Shown: piece after piece, positions 17,295 through 25,855 of the stretch
Layout of the letters: each line of letters opens with the position of its first letter
Numbering within the stretch: the first letter of the stretch is position 1
NCBI GenBank assembly: GCA_002372275.1
Contig: DFFP01000020.1
Span: 27,330 to 71,951, forward strand
Source: Alphaproteobacteria bacterium UBA3773
Lineage (GTDB): Bacteria; Pseudomonadota; Alphaproteobacteria; RF32; CAG-239
Length of the DNA: 44,622 nt
Direction of reading: 5' to 3'
The notes under the pieces: model-generated
Seen by the model: only the letters and a program-made list of their open reading frames with translations
The model's database searches: none
Told to the model about the DNA's origin: nothing
Position numbers and translations under genes: made by a program

Positions 17295-18200
17295 ATGGGC
17301 ATTAAAACAATGAGTATTGCACAAAACATTTTAAATTCAGCTTCTGAAAACTCAGATATTTCTTCAAAAAGAGAATTGGACGAATATTTTTCTTCCGTTT
17401 TGTTTGATGATGATTTATGGCCGTTTGATTTTGAAAAAAACAAGGTTAAAACAGAGTATCTTTTTGCCCATATTTATCCCGATAGATTCGGCTTCTCAGA
17501 AGAATTGCGTCTTGATATCAAGTTTTCTTTTGCCAGACACCACTACCTTCTTCGTGAAAAAATTTCAGTAGATGACGGGCTGAAGATTGATTTAACCTCC
17601 CTTATCCGAAACGGTACACCTGACCAGATGCAAGAAAAATTTGTGTACCATTTATTAAATAAACATCAAAAATTCATTTCAGAATATTCTCGAAAGAACA
17701 ATATTCACCCGGATGATTCCGCCATTTCGATACATGCGCATTCCGGAAAGGTTGATGGCGTGAAAACTGTTGGCGGCTACATTTGGGCAACATACGGGTT
17801 TGATTTTGCAAATGAAGCGGAATTAAATGCCGCGCGCAAAGCTTTTCAAAAATATGCTCAAGAACACAATATTTCCATTTCAGACAAAGATTTAAAATAC
17901 TTCAAATATCCTTGCCACTTTGCGGCCTTTGATACCGGTCAAAATGTTGATGGAAACCCGCTCGGCAAAGCCTTTTTGTTACAATATGAGTGGTATGGTG
18001 TACGAAAGGCCGATTTATCTGAAAAATCAGAACTGTTCAGATATCAAAAAGCTTATCACGAAAATTCAAAAGAGGCCGCGAACGCCGAACTTTCAAAAAG
18101 TTTTTTGGCGCTGTTAAATAAATATCGGCATCAAAACACGCAAAAACGAAGCCTCACCGATCAGCTTATCTACTTAAAAAATAAACTGTTTCACAGATAA
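17295..18200 (+). CDS. Unknown 301-residue protein
   Basis: No family recognised. It is soluble, rich in charged and aromatic residues, with no signal peptide. A central segment HAHSGKVDGVKTVGGYIWAT followed by YGFDFANEAEL (residues ~155-190) is the most distinctive part and looks like a compact domain core. The start may be ATG 17295 or ATG 17310; neither has a clear Shine-Dalgarno. With the predicted transcription start near 17287, the first would give an almost leaderless message. It is divergent from the GNAT-Nudix operon, with intervening promoters and an inverted repeat. Confidence 0.78.
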   Translation: MGIKTMSIAQNILNSASENSDISSKRELDEYFSSVLFDDDLWPFDFEKNKVKTEYLFAHIYPDRFGFSEELRLDIKFSFARHHYLLREKISVDDGLKIDLTSLIRNGTPDQMQEKFVYHLLNKHQKFISEYSRKNNIHPDDSAISIHAHSGKVDGVKTVGGYIWATYGFDFANEAELNAARKAFQKYAQEHNISISDKDLKYFKYPCHFAAFDTGQNVDGNPLGKAFLLQYEWYGVRKADLSEKSELFRYQKAYHENSKEAANAELSKSFLALLNKYRHQNTQKRSLTDQLIYLKNKLFHR

Positions 18201-18219
18201 AAAAATCTTCAGTCTTATT

Positions 18220-20109
18220 CTATTCTTCGCCGTCTGTTTCTTCACCGTTTAAGTTATCCAAAAATTGGTTTTCAATTTTCATATATTGATTGAGAAGCCA
18301 TTGTGAACGCGAAATAAGCAAAATAGAGGCAATAAGCAAAAGCAAAATCACTTTCGGATTTTCGGTCAAAAATTGGTGAACGGCAATCACAATGAAAAAC
18401 GCCACCACCATTAATCTGAAACTGATAAGCGTCAAAAGCGGCAAACGATTGGATGGATCGGCTTCCCATAATTGTTTATAAATTTGCGCAATTTTTTCGT
18501 GCGCCCCGACAAACAAATCTTTCATTGTTTCCTTATTATCCTTTAGAACATTTTTAATCGGTTCGGTTAAATTTGCCGTTAATTGCTTTGATTTTTCAAG
18601 TTTCAAATCAGAAAAATGCGGATGCGGAATTTTTTTAAGTATCGTTTTCATCGAAGGCGTAAAACTCCACCCGATTAAACCTTTTAAAAAGGGCGACATC
18701 AAAAGAAGCGCAATCAGCGTAACGCTTATTCGTGCCGGCAAATTCGGAAGCCACTCTAAAACAAAGGGGCGAATAATTCGATTTACAAAAACCAAAATGG
18801 CCGATAAAATAAACGAAAACAAAAATACCCGAATAGCCGAATTTTTTAAGAGCTCACGCCACAAAATCTCATCACCTGAAAAAGCTTTTTGAGCTTTTGT
18901 CGTTTGGTTGATATAAGTCAGCCATTTTTCAGGCATAATACGCGTCATTAACTTATATGCATGAGGCGATGATTTAATCATAATCGGCGTTAAAAATGTT
19001 GTAATCACAGACACAGCCACAATAATCGGATATACAAAATCATCAATCACCCCAAGGCTCATCCCGAGCGAGGCAATAATAAACGCAAATTCACCGACCT
19101 GCGCAAGTGAAAAAGAACTGGAAACGGCGGTTTTCAAATTTTGCCCCGAAACCACAAATCCGAAACCCGAAAACAAAACCTGCCCGAAAATCACAACAAA
19201 CGTAATGACCAAAATCGGATAAGCATACGTGATAAACATTTGCGGATTAACCGTCATTCCGACGGTGACAAAAAACACCGCACCGAAAAAATCTTTGAGC
19301 GGTTTTGTTACGCGCTCCACATCATGAATAACGCCCGTTTCCGACAAAATCGAGCCCATCACAAACGCCCCGAGCGCCGATGAAAATCCGAAATAAACAG
19401 CGAGATAAACCATCGATAAGCTAAGTGCAATGGCAATCAGCAATATCATTTCATCATTTAAAAACCCTCTGATACGTTGCAAAATTGTCGGAATGACATA
19501 AATACCGCACACAAAACATAAAATTAAAAATGCCGATAATTTCAAAATATGTCCGCCGAGTTCCCCGCCGTTAATACCCTCGCCAAGTGCAACGGTCGGA
19601 AGCAACACCAGCATCAAAACACCCATAATATCTTCAATCACCAAAACTCCGAAAACCAAATCGGTTGAGCGCTGCTTTTTGATATTCAAATCATCAAAAG
19701 CTTTAATAATAATGGTGGTTGATGACATTGAAATCATTGAACCTAAAAAGAGGCTGTCTGTCGTACTCCAACCTAAAAACATACCGGTATAGTTTCCTAA
19801 AAAGAGCATAAAAAAGATAATCATCATCGCCGTAATCATGGCTGATTTTCCGACCATCATCATTTTTTTGAAACTAAATTCCAAGCCTAAGCTGAACAGT
19901 AAAAAAATCACCCCGATATCTGCCCAGAGCGTTAAATTTTCATGATCTGTCACGGTCGGCACAAAATTAAAAAACGGGCCGGCCAAAATTCCCGCCAGCA
20001 AATAACCCAACACCATCGGTTGCTTTAATTTTTTAAAAATAAGTGTTGTGATGGCGGCATAAAGCGTAATCAACATTAAATCAACAATTAAGGGGTGTAA
20101 AGCGTGCAT
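18220..20109 (-). CDS. Monovalent cation:proton antiporter-2 (CPA2) family protein
   Basis: A 629-residue inner-membrane protein. Residues ~1-385 form the CPA2 transporter core: KQPMVLGYLLAGILAGP, GVIFLLFSLGLEFSF, SMSSTTIIIKAF, VLVIEDIMGVLML (with the ED proton-coupling pair), SSALGAFVMGSILSET and SLAQVGEFAFIIASLG. Instead of a TrkA-N domain, the C-terminus has three or four more membrane helices and a soluble linker ending in an acidic tail (GEETDGEE). Probably K+/H+ or Na+/H+ exchange; the ion cannot be read. ATG 20109 with GGAGA upstream is preferred to ATG 20139. Confidence 0.9.
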   Translation of the reverse strand: MHALHPLIVDLMLITLYAAITTLIFKKLKQPMVLGYLLAGILAGPFFNFVPTVTDHENLTLWADIGVIFLLFSLGLEFSFKKMMMVGKSAMITAMMIIFFMLFLGNYTGMFLGWSTTDSLFLGSMISMSSTTIIIKAFDDLNIKKQRSTDLVFGVLVIEDIMGVLMLVLLPTVALGEGINGGELGGHILKLSAFLILCFVCGIYVIPTILQRIRGFLNDEMILLIAIALSLSMVYLAVYFGFSSALGAFVMGSILSETGVIHDVERVTKPLKDFFGAVFFVTVGMTVNPQMFITYAYPILVITFVVIFGQVLFSGFGFVVSGQNLKTAVSSSFSLAQVGEFAFIIASLGMSLGVIDDFVYPIIVAVSVITTFLTPIMIKSSPHAYKLMTRIMPEKWLTYINQTTKAQKAFSGDEILWRELLKNSAIRVFLFSFILSAILVFVNRIIRPFVLEWLPNLPARISVTLIALLLMSPFLKGLIGWSFTPSMKTILKKIPHPHFSDLKLEKSKQLTANLTEPIKNVLKDNKETMKDLFVGAHEKIAQIYKQLWEADPSNRLPLLTLISFRLMVVAFFIVIAVHQFLTENPKVILLLLIASILLISRSQWLLNQYMKIENQFLDNLNGEETDGEE

Positions 20110-20171
20110 TTTTTTCTCCGTTTTTTTTACAGCGTTCAAACATCATACCCAAAAATTATTAATAAATATAA

Positions 20172-20205
20172 AAAAACAGGCTGCTTAAGAGCCTGTTTTT
20201 TTTAA
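20172..20205 (-). terminator. Intrinsic terminator after the gene at 20216
   Basis: AAAAACAGGC pairs with GCCTGTTTTT around a short loop, with T-runs on both strands. It lies just past the stop at 20216. Confidence 0.85.
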
Positions 20206-20215
20206 AAATTTGACG

Positions 20216-20914
20216 TCAGAGCACCTCAACTTCTCTTTCCTCAAGCCTGTTAGCGCGATACCAAAACTTACGCCTAACGGCACAAGCCAACACATCTCCT
20301 CCATAAGGTGACCAATAAAGTGTCACCCAATCTCCAATTTTCGGAGGAGCCGGCTTTTTGCCTTTTTTCTTGATCTTGTGAAGATAAATCCACGTTCCTC
20401 TTTCAAACCAAATTTTGTAATTACTTTCTTGTTCTTCAACTTGAGTAATTTTTAATTTCTCAACTCTGACAGGTTTTCCATCCCAAAAATAGCATTTTTC
20501 TTTTTTAGATAGATCTGTGTCCGGTTGCTGTGCCGATTTTTTGCGGAGTTTTTCAAGCGGATCATCTAAGATTCTGATTGCAAAAACCGAGACGATAAAA
20601 TTCCAAAGAGCAGCACATACACCGCCTGAAATAATCACAGGTAAGTCTGATAAAAACGGTACCATAATCACACCAATCACACATTGAATAATCGAAAACA
20701 GCGAGCTAATGATGATAAACGTCAGCCAAGATTGTTCGGTTTCAATATTAACACCCAATCCCAAGAAAAATGCCGGTACCGACAAAACAGCATATCCAAG
20801 CAAAATTCTCGTTGTCAGAGAACAAAACGGAACATAAAGTTCAACGGCAAAAACTGCCATGGCGCACAACACAAATGCGATTGACGCCCAGTGATTTTTT
20901 AAAAATTTAAGCAT
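20216..20914 (-). CDS. Unknown membrane protein, paralogue of the gene at 35749
   Basis: A 232-residue protein with four hydrophobic segments in residues ~8-120, then a soluble part. The N-terminus (LKNHWASIAFVLCAMAVFAVE) and the C-terminal domain (YFWDGKPVRVEKLKI, then KKKGKKPAPPKIGDWVTLYW) align with the protein at 35749. The C-terminal domain looks like a small beta fold. There is no Shine-Dalgarno: ATG follows an AT-rich leader with TTTAAAT 11 bases upstream, shared with three other genes here. The function is unknown. Confidence 0.85.
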   Translation of the reverse strand: MLKFLKNHWASIAFVLCAMAVFAVELYVPFCSLTTRILLGYAVLSVPAFFLGLGVNIETEQSWLTFIIISSLFSIIQCVIGVIMVPFLSDLPVIISGGVCAALWNFIVSVFAIRILDDPLEKLRKKSAQQPDTDLSKKEKCYFWDGKPVRVEKLKITQVEEQESNYKIWFERGTWIYLHKIKKKGKKPAPPKIGDWVTLYWSPYGGDVLACAVRRKFWYRANRLEEREVEVL

Positions 20915-20969
20915 AATTGTATGTTATTTAAATGGTTAATAATAAATTACTAATAAAAGGATAGGCCTT

Positions 20970-20998
20970 AAATTAACTGTGATTTGCATTAATGTCAA
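20970..20998 (-). promoter_or_regulatory. Promoter of the gene starting at 20914
   Basis: TTGACA (20993-20998 on the minus strand), 17 bases, TAATTT (20970-20975). It leaves an untranslated leader of about 50 nt without a Shine-Dalgarno. Confidence 0.55.
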
Positions 20999-21062
20999 GT
21001 GAAATATAAAATAAGCATTTCAGGTGCAATTCGCGCACCGTTTTTTTTGATAAAAATTTTAA

Positions 21063-21626
21063 TTACTCTCGGACAGCTGAATTACGGGCTTCCAAAGTAA
21101 TATATTCAGGTGGGATATATCCTTTTTTTAAAACTAAAAAATAATGTTTAACGGCTGCCCAAGGCGAAAAAGATATGTATTTTTCTGTGCCGCATAAATC
21201 CCAATCAATTTTTGTGTTTTCAAGCTCACTGATATCATTGACTTTATATATATTTTCAAAATCAGGATTTGTTAAAATCGTTTGTCTTAAATCTTTACAA
21301 TAAATACTTTCCACAATTTCATCTTCAAGAAGCCTTCTTAAATCAAATGAAATCACATCTGCATGAGAAACAAGCCAATTTAAATAAGGGTGCTTATATT
21401 CTTTTAACGGAGCCATCTCGGTAACGACACAAACAGATCGAAGGCGTCCCGGAAAAGAATTTTTGAGATAATTTAAAATGTCATCTAAATTTTCAGATTT
21501 TGCACTTTTTCGGTGCGTTAATAAACTTTTTATAAAATGCTCGCTTTGAGGGTCAAACATCGACAAAGATTTATACCCTTCTGTTTTAATTTTTTCATAA
21601 AGATACGTGTATAAATAAACTTTCAT
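21063..21626 (-). CDS. Unknown protein, paralogue of the gene at 15209
   Basis: A 187-residue protein homologous to the one at 15209. Shared blocks are ILNYLKNSFPGRLRSVCVVT (residues ~48-68), VISFDLRRLLEDEIVESIY (~92-112) and AVKHYFLVLKKGYIPPEYI near the end. It has an extra ~10-residue C-terminal tail. AAGG precedes ATG. It lies 19 bases after a GNAT gene, repeating the acetyltransferase association of the first copy. The conserved GRxRxV...TE and HYxxVLKxGYIPP motifs are the best candidates for active or binding residues. Confidence 0.83.
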   Translation of the reverse strand: MKVYLYTYLYEKIKTEGYKSLSMFDPQSEHFIKSLLTHRKSAKSENLDDILNYLKNSFPGRLRSVCVVTEMAPLKEYKHPYLNWLVSHADVISFDLRRLLEDEIVESIYCKDLRQTILTNPDFENIYKVNDISELENTKIDWDLCGTEKYISFSPWAAVKHYFLVLKKGYIPPEYITLEARNSAVRE

Positions 21627-21645
21627 GCAAACAACCTTAAAACTT

Positions 21646-22173
21646 TTATCTTAATTTTTTATACATATAAAGAGCCGCCTCATCATCATTTTTTAAATCG
21701 GCATAAGGTTCAAGGGGTTTTCCTTTCCACCAAAGGCCTGATCCGTCAAAAATAAATCCGCGCTTCACATACATTCTTTGTGCCTGTCCGTAATCACGAT
21801 GCAAACCAACCCCTATAATCACGGTATCAGCATATTTTTTTGCAATATTTTCAGCAACTTCCATTAAGATGTTGCCAATTCCTTTTTTTCGATATTTAAC
21901 AAACACTCCTAAATCAATCAGTTCGGGATATCCTTTATTTTGAAAAATACTGCATTTTGTATTAAAATAAACATTAAAATATCCGGCCACATTTTTCTGA
22001 TATTCTGCCACAAGTGCCACACATTTTTTCTCTGCCACATCTTTGAGACGCTGCTCATATTTTTCTTTTTTTTGATGTGTCCAACCTTGCAAATGTTCTT
22101 CGCGTGTGATGATTTCAGGATCTTGATTTTCCATATCCCTGATTAAAATATCATTTTGATCATAATAAATCAT
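21646..22173 (-). CDS. GNAT N-acetyltransferase
   Basis: A 175-residue acetyltransferase. The acetyl-CoA motif is in LIDLGVFVKYRKKGIGNILM (residues ~87-106), followed by IIGVGLHRDYGQAQRMYVKR and GFIFDG, a pattern of GNAT motifs A and B. The substrate is unknown. AAAGGT lies upstream of ATG. It is the first gene of a two-gene transcript with the unknown protein at 21063. Confidence 0.85.
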   Translation of the reverse strand: MIYYDQNDILIRDMENQDPEIITREEHLQGWTHQKKEKYEQRLKDVAEKKCVALVAEYQKNVAGYFNVYFNTKCSIFQNKGYPELIDLGVFVKYRKKGIGNILMEVAENIAKKYADTVIIGVGLHRDYGQAQRMYVKRGFIFDGSGLWWKGKPLEPYADLKNDDEAALYMYKKLR

Positions 22174-22288
22174 TGAATCTACCTTTCAAACATCTTTATT
22201 TTATTAAAACCAAACATTTAAATCAATAAAAATCCTCTTGATATTTTTATCATCTCCTGTTAAAGCTTTTTTAAAAAAAAGGATTAAT

Positions 22289-22927
22289 ATGTCATATAAG
22301 CTGATTATCATTGATTGCGACGGTGTTTTATATCACCCTTCTGAGCTTGATATTAACGCCATGGTTTATGCGTTTAATGATGTGTGTGATGATTTAGGTT
22401 TGAGTAAAGAAAAATTTACGCATACCGGTCACTGCACATCAGATAAACCGGTTCAAGGCTTTTGTAATTATATTGCCTTTATTGCAAAAAAATCTGGCAT
22501 AACACTTGATGAATTTATCAAAAAAATGGTTGATCACATTAATTATTCAAAAATTCAGCCTGACCAAAACGATATTTTAAAAAAACTTAATCAGCTTGAA
22601 AAAAAATACAAAATTTGTATTTGCACAAATAACCACCTGATACATTTAGATAAGGTTTTAAAAGCAAAATTTAATATCTCTTCCAAAGATTTATCGTTTG
22701 AAGTCTTTGATATGTGTTATGCTTATAAAAATGGCATATTTTATAACAAGGAATCCCCTCAATTTATTTCAAAACTTGAAGAGCATTTTCACATCAAAGC
22801 AAATGAATTTTTGTGGATTGACGATAATCCTGAAATTACCCAAAAATTAGAAACATACGGCTGTCAAACTATCCTTGTCACAGAAGAAAATCCTCTAAGC
22901 CGTATATTAGAAAAACTCATCAAATAA
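22289..22927 (+). CDS. HAD-family hydrolase (phosphatase-like)
   Basis: A 212-residue HAD-superfamily protein. Motif I is IIDCDGVLYHP (DxD), motif II ICTNNH, and motif IV FLWIDDNPEI; the cap is a helical C1 insert (residues ~20-95). It resembles putative hydrolases of the organic phosphate or pyrimidine 5'-nucleotidase group; the substrate is unknown. ATG 22289 with AAAAGGA 5 bases upstream is chosen over an upstream in-frame TTG. It is convergent with the ankyrin gene ending at 22937, only 9 bases apart. Confidence 0.87.
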   Translation: MSYKLIIIDCDGVLYHPSELDINAMVYAFNDVCDDLGLSKEKFTHTGHCTSDKPVQGFCNYIAFIAKKSGITLDEFIKKMVDHINYSKIQPDQNDILKKLNQLEKKYKICICTNNHLIHLDKVLKAKFNISSKDLSFEVFDMCYAYKNGIFYNKESPQFISKLEEHFHIKANEFLWIDDNPEITQKLETYGCQTILVTEENPLSRILEKLIK

Positions 22928-22936
22928 TTTTGTTTG

Positions 22937-23551
22937 TCAATTTAAAAAATAGCGTATATATCTTTCCATGACTTGCGCTGTTTGAAAATTTTCATTATGT
23001 TTTACATAATCAAAAACAGTGTGACCTTGGTGGTCTTTGATATGAATATCGGCTCCCGTTTCCAGTAAAGCTTTAATCACTTCAGGATTTTTATTGTTTT
23101 CAGCAGCAATCATCAAAGCTGTCCGACCATATTTATCTTGTGCATTCACATCTGCCCCACACTCATACCAAAGATAAATATCCTCGGAAATAACATTATA
23201 GGCAGAAGCTTTCATCAAAACCGTCCAACCGTAATGATCTTTTGCGTGAATATCAGCTCCCGCTTTAATGAGCACTTTGATCACTTCAGGATTTCTACCA
23301 AATCTCGCAGACCAAATCAAAGCAGTATATCCTAAATCATCGCTTGCATTTACATCAGCTCCGGCTTCAATCAATGCCTGAATGACATCAGGCTTACCAA
23401 ATTTAGTAGCTTTCATCAACACTGTTTCACCATTTTTATTGGCAGCATTCACATCCGCTCCGTTTTGAATGGCTGTTGCAACATCTTCCGGCGTTGCAGT
23501 TCTCCACATTAAATGCAATAAATTTGTATTGATATTCTTTCCTTGTTCCAT
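22937..23551 (-). CDS. Ankyrin-repeat protein
   Basis: A 204-residue protein made almost wholly of about five ankyrin repeats, for example GADVNAANKNGETVLMKATK, GADVNASDDLGYTALIWSAR, GADIHAKDHYGWTVLMKASA and GADVNAQDKYGRTALMIAAE. The start could be ATG 23578 or ATG 23551; the latter is preferred for a GGA 9 bases upstream. There is no signal peptide. Ankyrin repeats mediate protein binding. The segment TPEDVATAIQNGADVN matches the broken ankyrin gene at 26360, so the two are paralogues. Confidence 0.9.
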   Translation of the reverse strand: MEQGKNINTNLLHLMWRTATPEDVATAIQNGADVNAANKNGETVLMKATKFGKPDVIQALIEAGADVNASDDLGYTALIWSARFGRNPEVIKVLIKAGADIHAKDHYGWTVLMKASAYNVISEDIYLWYECGADVNAQDKYGRTALMIAAENNKNPEVIKALLETGADIHIKDHQGHTVFDYVKHNENFQTAQVMERYIRYFLN

Positions 23552-23669
23552 TCTATTTTTCCATATCAACGTAAACATTTAGGATATAAAAAAACAAACA
23601 CTCCGGCACAAAAATGTGCATTAAGTCGACGATTGTTCAAGATTCCTTTTAACAAAGTATTTATTAATA

Positions 23670-23712
23670 AAAATTTGACGCTGCACAATAATTTTTATGA
23701 ATTGACTTTTGA
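23670..23712 (+). repeat. Orphan copy of the promoter segment found at 27291
   Basis: 43 bases with about three mismatches to 27291-27333, including TTGACTTTTGA. At 27291 it supplies the -35 box of the HAD gene. Here no -10 and no gene follow. Confidence 0.7.
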
Positions 23713-23743
23713 TAGCAAAGGACCACATTAAATATCAAATGCG

Positions 23744-24343
23744 TCAATTATTATTTTTATGGTAACCTTTGATCATTAATTCAATATTTCTATATGTCGA
23801 CATATCCGGAAATTTCTTATTTATATTAAATTTTTTCAAAAGATTAAATACCTCCTCACCGATTTCCGGCACAAACCACTGATGCCCTTTATATTTTCTG
23901 TGAGCTGTTTTGATTTTATTATTTTTGATATATTTAATCACATAATCCGTTGACCAGTGCATTCCGAATTCGCAATGCACAACCGGATAGCTATCATAAC
24001 AAAATCCGGCATCCCACACATCAAATAAATCTTTCAAAAATATTTTATACCCATCGGAGGCAATAGAAAAACCGGCACCTGAAATTAACCCTCCACCTTT
24101 GTATAGTGTCATAAAATCGACAACAATTTTTCCCAAAACAGGGCTTTTTTTGATGTATTCTTTATGTTTTTGAAAATAATCAAAATGTTTCACAAACCAG
24201 TTTAAGTGTTTTTTCTGCTCTTTGCGATATAATTGATAAAATTCACTATGCTCTGCCGCTTTGAAAATTGTAAATTCTTGCTGAGCTTGCATAACTCGTT
24301 GTTCCAGCTCAAGATATTGTTTGCGATAATCACTAATATTCAT
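23744..24343 (-). CDS. Unknown 199-residue protein, third gene of SAM-riboswitch operon 1
   Basis: No family recognised. The N-terminal ~60 residues are helical and Gln/Glu-rich. A central segment GGGLISGAGFSIASDGYKIF (residues ~80-100) is followed by an aromatic/Asp-rich stretch and IGEEVFNLLKKFNINKKFPD near the C-terminus. No signal peptide or clear membrane helix. It overlaps the 104-residue gene by 11 bases, so it is coupled to it and lies under control of the riboswitch at 24820-24954. Confidence 0.78.
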   Translation of the reverse strand: MNISDYRKQYLELEQRVMQAQQEFTIFKAAEHSEFYQLYRKEQKKHLNWFVKHFDYFQKHKEYIKKSPVLGKIVVDFMTLYKGGGLISGAGFSIASDGYKIFLKDLFDVWDAGFCYDSYPVVHCEFGMHWSTDYVIKYIKNNKIKTAHRKYKGHQWFVPEIGEEVFNLLKKFNINKKFPDMSTYRNIELMIKGYHKNNN

Positions 24344-24647
24344 TTTGATTTTTCCTTATTTTTTGCATTTCTTGTAAATAGCGCACATACAAATCCAAAC
24401 AATGTAAGCAATCGTCGTGTAAATTAGGCCTTTCTTTCACAAAATTTTTATCATCAGCACATTTATTAGCTAAATTGAGAGCTTCTGCCGGATGATGAAT
24501 ATCTTTAATCAGATTGATATTTTCGCGCTGCAAAATATATGTCGTTAATGCAGCAAAAACTTCATAACGACAAGCTTTTTTATCTGCTGATTTTATAATT
24601 GGCAGATTGATATATTCTTCAAAAGTTATAATATTTTCTTGTTTCAT
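24333..24647 (-). CDS. Unknown 104-residue protein, second gene of SAM-riboswitch operon 1
   Basis: A small, mostly helical soluble protein with several cysteines (ADKKACRYEV, LANKCADDKN, HDDCLHCLDLYVRYL). The C-terminal HDDCLHC could bind metal, but no family is recognised. It starts at ATG 24647, overlapping the stop of the 47-residue gene, and overlaps the next gene by 11 bases. The tight packing implies a single coupled message. Confidence 0.75.
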   Translation of the reverse strand: MKQENIITFEEYINLPIIKSADKKACRYEVFAALTTYILQRENINLIKDIHHPAEALNLANKCADDKNFVKERPNLHDDCLHCLDLYVRYLQEMQKIRKNQNEY

Positions 24648-24787
24648 TTTTTATTCTCCATTTTTTTCAAAATTTCTTTCATTACTTGAAGTGTTTTGTA
24701 TTTTTCAAAATCGCTTGATATTGTTTTATGCTCACATAAATACTCCAAAGTGGCGCACAAAAACTGATGGTATTGTTCTAATGTCAT
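24644..24787 (-). CDS. Small 47-residue protein, first gene after SAM riboswitch 1
   Basis: ATG 24787 to TGA 24644 encodes a 47-residue helical peptide starting MTLEQYHQFLCATLEYLCEH and ending in KKMENKK. AGAGAG lies upstream at proper distance. Its stop overlaps the ATG of the next gene. It starts 33 bases after the end of the riboswitch element. Evidence for translation is the ribosome site, the ATGA coupling and the operon position; homology is not recognised. Confidence 0.65.
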   Translation of the reverse strand: MTLEQYHQFLCATLEYLCEHKTISSDFEKYKTLQVMKEILKKMENKK

Positions 24788-24819
24788 TTTGCTCTCTTTA
24801 ATTTATCTCAAATCCAGAC

Positions 24820-24954
24820 CTATAAAGAGGGTAAAAAATAAACCCATCAAAACGATGGGCTTTACAAACTATTCCTATCGTCCAAGCTTGAATACCGTAC
24901 AATTTGCCGGTTGCTGTGTGGTCATCGGGCTTGTCCCTCACACACTCTTTATAG
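24820..24954 (-). promoter_or_regulatory. SAM-I (S-box) riboswitch with intrinsic terminator, copy 1
   Basis: Read on the minus strand from 24954. The core AGAGUGUGUGAGGGACAAG, CCCGAUGA, CCACACAGCAACCGG and GACGAUAGG follows the S-box layout: P2 GUGUG/CACAC, P2b GGG/CCC, and loop CAAG pairing with downstream CUUG as the SAM-I pseudoknot. P1 is UAUAAA with UUUGUA. The terminator CCCAUC/GAUGGG plus U-run sits at 24833-24863. GACGAU can pair with AUCGUU of the terminator arm as antiterminator. The usually conserved GGUGCUAA of J3/4 reads GGUAUUCA here, so ligand binding may be altered. Perfect 10-bp inverted repeats (CTATAAAGAG/CTCTTTATAG) bound the element. Expected to repress the 47-, 104- and 199-residue genes when SAM is abundant. 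Confidence 0.8.
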
Positions 24955-24982
24955 ATCAGTTTTAATTATGAATTTTACATAA

Positions 24983-25114
24983 TTAAGCTATATATACCGG
25001 ATTTGCCATAACCGCACACATTGTTTCTTCGAGCCTTTTGCACTCATTAAAACAATCGGAATAATATTGATAAGGTGTCGGCAAAACTGTTCCGTTTAAT
25101 TCTACGTACCACAT
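24983..25114 (-). CDS. Small 43-residue protein after the HNH gene
   Basis: ATG 25114 preceded by AAAGGAG encodes a 43-residue peptide starting MWYVELNGTVLPTPYQYYSD, with two cysteines (DCFNECKRLEE) and a hydrophobic end. The strong ribosome site decides this start over a longer frame that would overlap the HNH gene. It lies 13 bases after the HNH gene in the same direction, so it is the second gene of SAM-riboswitch operon 2. No family recognised. Confidence 0.68.
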   Translation of the reverse strand: MWYVELNGTVLPTPYQYYSDCFNECKRLEETMCAVMANPVYIA

Positions 25115-25127
25115 ATTTTTTCTCCTT

Positions 25128-25823
25128 TTATTTACAAAGATTGAGAGCTTCTTTTTGCATTCCTTCTCTAAAGATAGCACAGGAAGCATTTCTTTTCGTA
25201 ACAACTGAACTTTTTTCATATGGTCTTCCGTTTACTTTAATACCATAATTTTCAATTGCTTCATCTATATTAGATTTATCTTCTTTCATATAATTTTTTG
25301 CAACAACATCATAGCAAGAAGCAAAAGTTCCTTTTCCTATTGAATTCAATGTTCCTATTAACCAATTTTGAGTTTTAGTCATTGTTTTTCCTTTCACTAT
25401 ATTTTTTGTTGAAGTTGTTTGAACAATAAATCCTCTCTTAAAATCAGATTCTTGAATATGACTGTTCGGTGCATCATATTTTTTATGACAATCATGACAC
25501 AAAAAATGAAAATTATTCGGATCTGAATGTATTTGATTAATTTTGAGAGCAAACGCATTCAAATCGACTTGATAAACATCATCGTGAATTGATTTTGCCA
25601 CCACGTCAAAAGCCTTTTTAATAAGAAATCGCCTGTCTTGCCCTCTTAAATGTGCGGCCTCTAAAGGACTTTGTTTCCCGCATAATTCACAAGTTCCTTT
25701 TTTATACTGTTTCGTAAGATAAGGAACTTTATTTTTGACATAATCATTAAGATATGTGTAAAAATTGTCAAAGTTTCCTATAAAAACGGGATTAATTACT
25801 TTTTTTTCATCTGAATTTTTCAT
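25128..25823 (-). CDS. HNH-type nuclease-like protein under SAM riboswitch 2
   Basis: A 231-residue protein. Residues ~42-125 look like an HNH/zinc module: CELCGKQSPLEAAHLRGQDR with the CxxC pair and the AAHL histidine, then NNFHFLCHDCHKKYDAPNSH with the second CxxC and the last histidine. A ~45-residue helical insert separates the two halves, longer than in compact HNH domains. The C-terminal ~100 residues are not recognised (NIDEAIENYGIKVNGRPYEK). HNH enzymes cleave DNA or act in restriction and repair; activity here is inference. GAGGA precedes ATG. It is the first gene behind the riboswitch at 25856-25990. Confidence 0.8.
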   Translation of the reverse strand: MKNSDEKKVINPVFIGNFDNFYTYLNDYVKNKVPYLTKQYKKGTCELCGKQSPLEAAHLRGQDRRFLIKKAFDVVAKSIHDDVYQVDLNAFALKINQIHSDPNNFHFLCHDCHKKYDAPNSHIQESDFKRGFIVQTTSTKNIVKGKTMTKTQNWLIGTLNSIGKGTFASCYDVVAKNYMKEDKSNIDEAIENYGIKVNGRPYEKSSVVTKRNASCAIFREGMQKEALNLCK

Positions 25824-25855
25824 CTGTTTTTATCCTCTGCTGGTTAAAATAAAGC

